DNA of 19,596 bases from Spirochaetales bacterium (GTDB lineage: Bacteria > Spirochaetota > Spirochaetia > Sphaerochaetales > Sphaerochaetaceae): NCBI GenBank assembly GCA_022771185.1, contig JALFCJ010000046.1, forward strand, positions 1 through 19,596, read 5' to 3'. The notes beneath the pieces were generated by a model. The model was not told where the DNA came from, did not search any database, and saw only the letters and a program-made list of their open reading frames with translations. Both the position numbers and the translations under genes were made by a program. Position 1 is the stretch's first letter. Each line of letters opens with the position of its first letter. Positions 14,709-19,596 of this stretch are shown in pieces.

Positions 14709-14933
14709 TATTTCGCAGAAATAAAGTTATCAATAACAAATACTTATAATGCCATAAAAACATTTGTTGGCTATCTTGCATCATTCCCATGTCACTAAAT
14801 CTTTTTTAATGTCATCGACTACCTCGTATAGAAAGAAAATATTTCTGAAGCCTCTTTTATTTATAATTAATCCCATCATACTTTCCCTATCGTGAGAAGG
14901 TGCATAAAATAAAGAATCAAAAGGTCGGAATTA

Positions 14934-17450
14934 ATGGAAATAATAAAAAGAGACGGTAGAAAAGAGTCTTTTGACTCAATAAAGATTTCTAATGCAATCA
15001 GAAAGGCCCTGATCAGCGTAGGGGAGAAGGATGCTGATTCTCTCAGTATTAATCTTACAAGGATTGTTGAAGAGAGGCTTACCGATAAGAGTGAATGGAA
15101 TGTAGAACTTATTCAGGATACTGTGGAAGAGACTCTGATGGCTCAGGGACAGTTTGCAGCTGCAAAGAGTTTTATTCTATTCCGTCAAAGACGAACAATA
15201 TTAAGAGGAGAGAGGGAACAGCTCGCTCTTTCCTTCTCTTATGAGGGGTTTTCGAAAGTACTGGATGATATTCAAAAAGATTATGATGATCCTAAGTATT
15301 CATTGAGAATTCTCTCAGATAAATTCTCTTCATTCCTAAAGGAAGGAATGAGTGCTTTGGAGAAGGAGAACGCTCTTACAAAGGCTTCTGTGGAACTAAC
15401 AACTGCAGATGCCCCTCGATGGGATTTTATTGCAGGGAGATTTCTCTCTTTCTTCTTTGAGAGAAGAATTAATGAAAGCATGAAAAGAAGAAATATCTTT
15501 TCCTTCTCAGATAAGCTGAACTATCTAGTGTCGGAAGGGCTTTACTTAAAAGATATAACCGACAATTACACTAAAGAAGAGATAGAAGAGGCTTACACTT
15601 ATATAGACGGAGAGAGAAATAAGCTCTTCACATATTCAGGATTGGATCTCTTATTGAAGAGATATGTAATACGCTCCCATAAACATGAAGTCTTGGAGAC
15701 TCCTCAGGAGATGTATCTTGGCATCGCCCTCCATCTAGCCATGCCTGAAACAAAAGATAGAATGAAAAGGGTAAGAGAGTTCTATGACATGCTCTCCAAA
15801 ATGGAAGTGACTATGGCGACTCCCACACTCTCCAATGCCCGTAAGCCTATCCATCAGCTCTCTTCCTGCTTCATCGACACTGTTCCTGATTCTTTGGACG
15901 GCATCTATAGAAGTATAGACAACTTTGCAAAGGTATCGAAGTTCGGTGGAGGAATGGGCCTCTATTTTGGTAAAGTCAGGGCAAACGGCTCTGCTATCAG
16001 AGGCTTTGAAGGTGCAGCAGGTGGTATCATCAGATGGATCAGGCTTGTCAACGATACTGCTGTTGCAGTGGATCAGCTTGGAGTAAGGGCCGGGGCGGTG
16101 GCTGTATACTTGGACATCTGGCACAAAGATATTCTTGAATTCTTATCTCTCAGGACAAATAACGGTGATGAGAGAATGAAGGCCCACGATGTGTTCCCTG
16201 CAATCTGTTATCCGGATTATTTTTGGAAGCTTTGCAGTGAAGACTTGAACCAGATGTGGTACATGATGTGCCCTTATGAAGTCTATAAGACCAAGGGGTA
16301 TCATCTGGAGGATTATTGGGGGGATGAGTGGACCGAAAAATATCTGGAGTGTGTAAACGACAATAGAATACAGAAGAGAAGCATCGTCTTGAAAGACTTG
16401 GTGAGGTTGATCATCAAGAGTGAAGTAGAGACAGGTACTCCTTTTGCATTCAATAGAGATACCGTCAATAGGATGAATCCCAATAAGCATAAGGGAATCA
16501 TTTACTGCTCCAATCTATGTACAGAGATAGCTCAGAATATGTCCGAGATTGAGGCAGAGGAGAGCAGAATCGTAAATGAAGACGGCGATATTGTAGTCGT
16601 AAACAAAACAAAACCCGGAGACTTTGTAGTGTGTAACCTGGCCTCCCTCTCTCTGGGTAATATCGATTTGGAGGATAAGGAACATCTTTCATCTTTGGTA
16701 CACAGTGTGGTAAGGGCATTGGATAATGTCATAACCCTTAACTTCTATCCAGTTCCATATGCAAAAATCACCAATGACAAGTATCGCTCCATCGGTCTGG
16801 GAGTATCGGGCTACCACCATGCCCTTGCCAAGAGAAAGATCAAATGGGAGAGTGAAGACCACCTTTCTTTCATGGATAAAGTCTTTGAAGAGATTAATTA
16901 TGCCGCCATCGACGCTTCTTCAGAGCTGGCTGTCGAGAAGGGTGTATATTCTTACTTTGAAGGCAGCGAATGGGAAAGCGGACTTTATTTTGATAGACGA
17001 GGATATGAAAGTCAGGAGTGGAAGGCACTGAGAGAGAAGGTTAGGAAGAATGGTATGAGAAACGCATATCTATTGGCCGTCGCCCCTACTTCCAGCACCA
17101 GTATCATCTGTGGAACCACAGCAGGTGTAGACCCGGTGATGAACAGGTTCTTCTATGAAGAGAAGAAGGGTGCAATGCTTCCTCGTGTAGCTCCTTCTCT
17201 ATCTATGGAAACCTGGTGGTTCTATAAGAGCGCCCACACAATAGACCAGACATGGTCTGTAAGAGCTTGTGGAATAAGACAACGTCATATTGATCAGGCG
17301 CAAAGTGTCAATCTCTACATAACAAATGATTTTACAATGAGACAGGTTCTCAACCTATATCTACTGGCCCATAAATGTGGTGTAAAGACAATATATTACG
17401 TAAGAAGCAAGAGCCTTGAAGTTGAGGAATGTGAGAGCTGTTCAAGCTAG
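14934..17450 (+). CDS. nrdA: Ribonucleoside-diphosphate reductase class Ia, alpha subunit
   Basis: The 838-residue catalytic subunit reduces ribonucleoside diphosphates to deoxy forms. An ATP-cone domain (about 1-92) at the front implies allosteric activity control by ATP/dATP. The active site is complete: C312 in QLSSCF, N527, C529 and E531 in SNLCTEI, and C568 in VVCNLASLSLGN, the likely partner of C312. PTSSTSIICGTTAGVDP (718-734) is the family loop. TIYYVRSK carries the radical-transfer pair Y821/Y822. The tail ends in ECESCSS, with C833 and C836 as the exchange cysteines for thioredoxin or glutaredoxin. The tail after the tyrosines is only 16 residues, shorter than in E. coli. nrdB follows after ten bases in one operon. 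Confidence 0.97.
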   Translation: MEIIKRDGRKESFDSIKISNAIRKALISVGEKDADSLSINLTRIVEERLTDKSEWNVELIQDTVEETLMAQGQFAAAKSFILFRQRRTILRGEREQLALSFSYEGFSKVLDDIQKDYDDPKYSLRILSDKFSSFLKEGMSALEKENALTKASVELTTADAPRWDFIAGRFLSFFFERRINESMKRRNIFSFSDKLNYLVSEGLYLKDITDNYTKEEIEEAYTYIDGERNKLFTYSGLDLLLKRYVIRSHKHEVLETPQEMYLGIALHLAMPETKDRMKRVREFYDMLSKMEVTMATPTLSNARKPIHQLSSCFIDTVPDSLDGIYRSIDNFAKVSKFGGGMGLYFGKVRANGSAIRGFEGAAGGIIRWIRLVNDTAVAVDQLGVRAGAVAVYLDIWHKDILEFLSLRTNNGDERMKAHDVFPAICYPDYFWKLCSEDLNQMWYMMCPYEVYKTKGYHLEDYWGDEWTEKYLECVNDNRIQKRSIVLKDLVRLIIKSEVETGTPFAFNRDTVNRMNPNKHKGIIYCSNLCTEIAQNMSEIEAEESRIVNEDGDIVVVNKTKPGDFVVCNLASLSLGNIDLEDKEHLSSLVHSVVRALDNVITLNFYPVPYAKITNDKYRSIGLGVSGYHHALAKRKIKWESEDHLSFMDKVFEEINYAAIDASSELAVEKGVYSYFEGSEWESGLYFDRRGYESQEWKALREKVRKNGMRNAYLLAVAPTSSTSIICGTTAGVDPVMNRFFYEEKKGAMLPRVAPSLSMETWWFYKSAHTIDQTWSVRACGIRQRHIDQAQSVNLYITNDFTMRQVLNLYLLAHKCGVKTIYYVRSKSLEVEECESCSS

Positions 17451-17454
17451 GAGG
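17449..17454 (+). promoter_or_regulatory. nrdB Shine-Dalgarno that fixes its start
   Basis: AGGAGG overlaps the nrdA stop codon. It abuts ATG 17455 but sits six bases before ATG 17461, so translation should begin at 17461. In-frame starts further upstream lie inside nrdA. Confidence 0.8.
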
Positions 17455-17460
17455 ATGAAA

Positions 17461-18504
17461 ATGGATGAACTAAAGATTAAACCTCTTTTTAATCCCAATG
17501 GTGACATTGAGGTTGAGAAAAGAAGGATGGTTGGTGGAAATACTACCAACCTTAATGACTTTAACAATATGAAGTATGGCTGGGTCTCTGATTGGTATAG
17601 ACAGGCTATGAATAATTTCTGGATTCCTGAAGAGATTAACCTTTCCCAAGATTTGAAGGATTATCATCATCTTTTGCCTTCCGAGAGGACCGCTTACGAC
17701 AAGATTCTCTCCTTCCTTGTGTTCCTTGATAGTCTTCAGACGGCAAACCTTCCCTCTGTCAGCGACTATGTAACAGCCAATGAAGTGGGGCTTTGTCTTC
17801 ATATACAGACATTCCAGGAGTGTCTTCACAGTCAGGCATATTCTTATATGCTGGATACTATCTGCTCCCCTGAAGAGAGGAATGACATTCTCTTCCAGTG
17901 GAGGACAGATGAGCACTTGTTGAAGAGAAACACTTTCATAGGAAACTGTTACAATGACTTCAGGGAAAATAGGGATTTGAAGCACCTGATGAAGGTTATG
18001 ATCGCCAACTATATTCTGGAAGGTATTTATTTCTACTCCGGGTTCATGTTCTTCTATAACCTTTCCAGAAATGGAAAGATGCCAGGTTCCGCACAGGAAA
18101 TAAGGTATATTAACAGAGACGAGAACACCCATCTGTGGCTCTTTAGAAACATCATTCTGGAATTGAAGAAGGAGGAGCCTCAGCTCTTTGGTGAAGAGGA
18201 TATAAAAGAGTATAGAGAGATGATGGAAGAGGGAGTGAGACAGGAAGCCGCTTGGGGTGAGTATGTCATCGGTGAAGATATTCCGGGACTTACCGGAAAG
18301 ATGGTAAGAGATTATATCTTCTACCTGGGCAATTTGAGGTGGTCCAGTCTTGGCTTCGGAACTCTTATTCCCGGATATGAAGATGAGCCGGAAGATATGG
18401 CATGGGTATCTAAATATTCAAATGCCAATATGGTCAAGACGGACTTCTTTGAAGCAAGAAGTACAGCTTACGCAAAGAGTACTGCTTTGGTGGACGATCT
18501 TTAA
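17461..18504 (+). CDS. nrdB: Ribonucleoside-diphosphate reductase class Ia, beta subunit
   Basis: The 347-residue radical subunit keeps every diiron ligand: D90 in FLDSLQ, E120 and H123 in FQECLHSQ, E187 in ILEGIYFY, and E221 and H224 in RDENTHL. Y127, four residues after H123, aligns with the radical tyrosine (Y122 of E. coli), so this is the tyrosyl-radical type and not the phenylalanine R2c type of Chlamydia. The C-terminus FFEARSTAYAKSTALVDDL carries Y337, probably the radical-transfer tyrosine, and docks on NrdA. The enzyme needs oxygen to form the radical, which implies at least some oxygen exposure. A strong terminator follows. Confidence 0.97.
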   Translation: MDELKIKPLFNPNGDIEVEKRRMVGGNTTNLNDFNNMKYGWVSDWYRQAMNNFWIPEEINLSQDLKDYHHLLPSERTAYDKILSFLVFLDSLQTANLPSVSDYVTANEVGLCLHIQTFQECLHSQAYSYMLDTICSPEERNDILFQWRTDEHLLKRNTFIGNCYNDFRENRDLKHLMKVMIANYILEGIYFYSGFMFFYNLSRNGKMPGSAQEIRYINRDENTHLWLFRNIILELKKEEPQLFGEEDIKEYREMMEEGVRQEAAWGEYVIGEDIPGLTGKMVRDYIFYLGNLRWSSLGFGTLIPGYEDEPEDMAWVSKYSNANMVKTDFFEARSTAYAKSTALVDDL

Positions 18505-18513
18505 TAATGATTC

Positions 18514-18549
18514 ATCCTCCCCGCAAAAGCGAGGAGGATAATTCTTTTT
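18514..18549 (+). terminator. nrdAB terminator
   Basis: ATCCTCC (18514-18520) pairs with GGAGGAT (18533-18539), and CGC with GCG, with one C/A mismatch and an AAAA loop. TTCTTTTT follows at 18542-18549. It lies between convergent genes and may also slow transcription from the minus-strand neighbour. Confidence 0.85.
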
Positions 18550-18552
18550 CGA

Positions 18553-19041
18553 TTATTCAAGACACGATAGATACTGGGCATCAAAGAGTCGAATGTACGA
18601 CTCTTTATTGAGAAATAGTTCATCTGTATCAAAGATTGGGTGTTCATTCATATATAATTCTGAATATCTCTTTCTGTCTCCCATATTCTTGATTCTTAGC
18701 CAGGCGTCTATCGATATTGGGAATAAGAGGTCAGAGTAGTTTTCTTCCTCTCTCAAGAAGTAATCTTTTCTTTTTCCGCTTATTCCAATTGGGAAACAAG
18801 AGTATTCCTCGTTGAGTTTTGTCTTATTAATAAGTTTTTTCTTATTCTCCAAATCCTCGTCTTCAAGATAATAAATACGAGTAAACTCAAGTTTAGAGAG
18901 GATAAAGGCTCTTAATAGTCTAGCGGCCTCTTTGTGTTCTTTTTCCCCAGCCTTCTCTTCATTTCCCATTCCAAGCCTTTCTCTGATGGAACCGTTTGTC
19001 TCTTCTGCAAATAACAGAAAGTCTTTGTAGTACAGCTTCAT
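18553..19041 (-). CDS. Uncharacterised small soluble protein
   Basis: I do not recognise a family. The 162-residue protein has no signal peptide or membrane segment. It is rich in Glu, Lys and Leu. A charged helical part (about 15-75, EEKAGEKEHKEAARLLRAFI) is followed by FPIGISGKRKDYF, and SDLLFPISIDAWLRIKNM (103-120) is the most hydrophobic part. A good Shine-Dalgarno, AGGAGA, lies at 19046-19051 (complement), which supports it as a real gene. It is a single gene, convergent with nrdB. Its base composition is AT-richer than nrdAB. Function is unknown. Confidence 0.7.
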   Translation of the reverse strand: MKLYYKDFLLFAEETNGSIRERLGMGNEEKAGEKEHKEAARLLRAFILSKLEFTRIYYLEDEDLENKKKLINKTKLNEEYSCFPIGISGKRKDYFLREEENYSDLLFPISIDAWLRIKNMGDRKRYSELYMNEHPIFDTDELFLNKESYIRLFDAQYLSCLE

Positions 19042-19070
19042 ACTGTCTCCTTTTTAGCGCCTTATTTTTT

Positions 19071-19125
19071 GACGTGCGCAATAGGGATCAAATCCACGTC
19101 TTAGTATTGATCCACTCAAGTGGAT
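19071..19125. other. Paired hairpins with a shared arm
   Basis: GACGTG (19071-19076) pairs with CACGTC (19095-19100), and ATCCACT (19110-19116) with AGTGGAT (19119-19125). ATCCAC also occurs at 19092-19097, so GTGGAT could pair with either copy and exclude the first hairpin. It lies upstream of the minus-strand gene at 18553-19041, in its possible leader. Confidence 0.3.
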
Positions 19126-19411
19126 GGGGACTATAACTAGAAACAAGAGGGGGGTCTGGAAAAAGAAAAAAGACCATTACAGGTCCGACTCTTCCTTTAG
19201 CAGATACGGCTGCAAGTAGAAGTTTAAATCCCGTTAGTCAATTAATAACACTTCTTTTGGCGTGTGTAAAGAGAGTTTTTACAATGTTTTGTTGTTTAAT
19301 AGATACCTCAAAAATATAAAAAAATATTTTGATATGCCTAAAAATCATATAAATTGAATTTTATGAAAGAAATATACTTTATAGAATGAACAAGGAAAAA
19401 TAGAATTTTGT

Positions 19412-19488
19412 ACAATTTGTTTTTCTTGATTTTATCGGCTCATATAAGAGAACAAATGAAATAAAAAAATACTAGACAATTTGTTTTT
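19412..19488. repeat. 13-base direct repeat
   Basis: ACAATTTGTTTTT occurs at 19412-19424 and again at 19476-19488, 64 bases apart. In AT-rich DNA this can arise by chance, but six turns of helix fit paired binding sites. Confidence 0.35.
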
Positions 19489-19596
19489 ATAGTATTTCCT
19501 TTTGATATAAATAAATATTACTAGAATAGAACGAATGCTCAAAGTTTTATAAATTTTTTCCTTTATAAATCTTTTGTTACATGTTAACGTTTGTAG

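Larger units (their letters stand above)
14543..14933. other. Divergent intergenic region between mgtC-like gene and nrdA
   Basis: This 391-base stretch has no gene. It is AT-rich and must hold the promoters of both the minus-strand MgtC-family gene and the nrdAB operon. I see a leader hairpin near the left end, a promoter-like element with a palindrome at 14652-14708, a TATAAT at 14745-14750 and another at 14862-14867. The last, with a poor -35, lies 67 bases before the nrdA ATG and is the best placed -10 for it. The nrdA ribosome binding site is weak (AAAGGT). Confidence 0.5.
19042..19596. other. Long intergenic region, AT-rich to the right
   Basis: No open reading frame of useful length crosses these 555 bases. 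The left part (to about 19230) has mixed composition and small hairpins, including GCAG/CTGC at 19200-19213 and GGTCT/AGACC at 19153-19175. On the minus strand, GACC/GGTC (19172-19185) is followed by a T-tract (complement of 19160-19171), a weak terminator. From about 19270 the sequence is very AT-rich with A and T runs, like a large promoter region for a gene beyond the right edge. No tRNA or CRISPR repeat is present. Confidence 0.6.

Noticed and set aside
14684..14750. Pair of NrdR boxes before nrdA
   Set aside because: Only about half the positions of one box match the consensus and no second box with proper spacing was found.
17470..18132. 220-residue minus-strand frame inside nrdB
   Set aside because: It is antisense to a fully conserved nrdB; codon pattern and motifs support only the + strand gene.
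19214..19240. tRNA-like T-loop (GTTTAAATCCC)
   Set aside because: The bases around it do not pair as a T-stem and no acceptor or anticodon stem is present.
19042..19596. CRISPR array or leader
   Set aside because: No regularly spaced repeat of 23 bases or more; the only direct repeat is 13 bases, with two copies.

Overview
The window reads as ordinary chromosome of a moderately AT-rich, diderm, host- or sediment-type bacterium. A spirochaete (Sphaerochaeta/Treponema-like) is my best guess. The reasons are two lipoproteins with loose lipoboxes (LLSSC, VVVSC), a secreted beta-rich protein that could be an outer-membrane barrel, a class Ia NrdAB pair, and arginine written mostly as AGA/AGG. This assignment is an inference from style; no marker gene in the window settles it. 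Several genes in the left half lack an obvious Shine-Dalgarno sequence.

Region 1 (1-6777, all + strand, tightly packed). It holds the end of a GT28-like glycosyltransferase, an alpha/beta-hydrolase esterase, an HTH protein carrying what looks like a decayed Fic domain, an N-acyl-D-amino-acid deacylase, a TVP38/VTT membrane protein, a HAD phosphatase, a secreted beta-rich protein and a lipoprotein metallophosphoesterase. Overlaps of 4 to 14 bases link several of them into sub-operons. The theme, if any, is scavenging and envelope housekeeping.

Region 2 (6839-11664). Two complete OmpR-type two-component systems lie one after the other, separated by a convergent yfcE-like phosphodiesterase gene and a 384-base intergenic stretch. 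The first kinase has a large extracytoplasmic domain; the second has almost none. The intergenic stretch is the most interesting non-coding part. It holds a dyad, a U-tailed hairpin, and then three consecutive hairpins ending in a long stem with a U-tract, just upstream of the second response regulator. It is a candidate structured RNA or attenuating leader.

Region 3 (11706-14542). AzlC/AzlD, the two-part branched-chain amino acid exporter, ends at a terminator shared with a convergent gene for an unrecognised acidic lipoprotein. An MgtC/SapB-family membrane protein follows on the minus strand.

Region 4 (14543-19596). An AT-rich divergent intergenic region with palindromes and -10-like boxes precedes nrdA and nrdB, which keep all the catalytic residues expected of a class Ia ribonucleotide reductase with a tyrosyl radical. 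A strong terminator closes them. An unrecognised minus-strand gene follows, then about 555 bases without a gene, very AT-rich toward the right edge, with hairpins and a 13-base direct repeat.

I found no transposase, phage gene, CRISPR array, tRNA or rRNA. No gene-level system here is obviously new. The best leads are the degenerate HTH-Fic protein and the structured intergenic RNA before the second two-component system.
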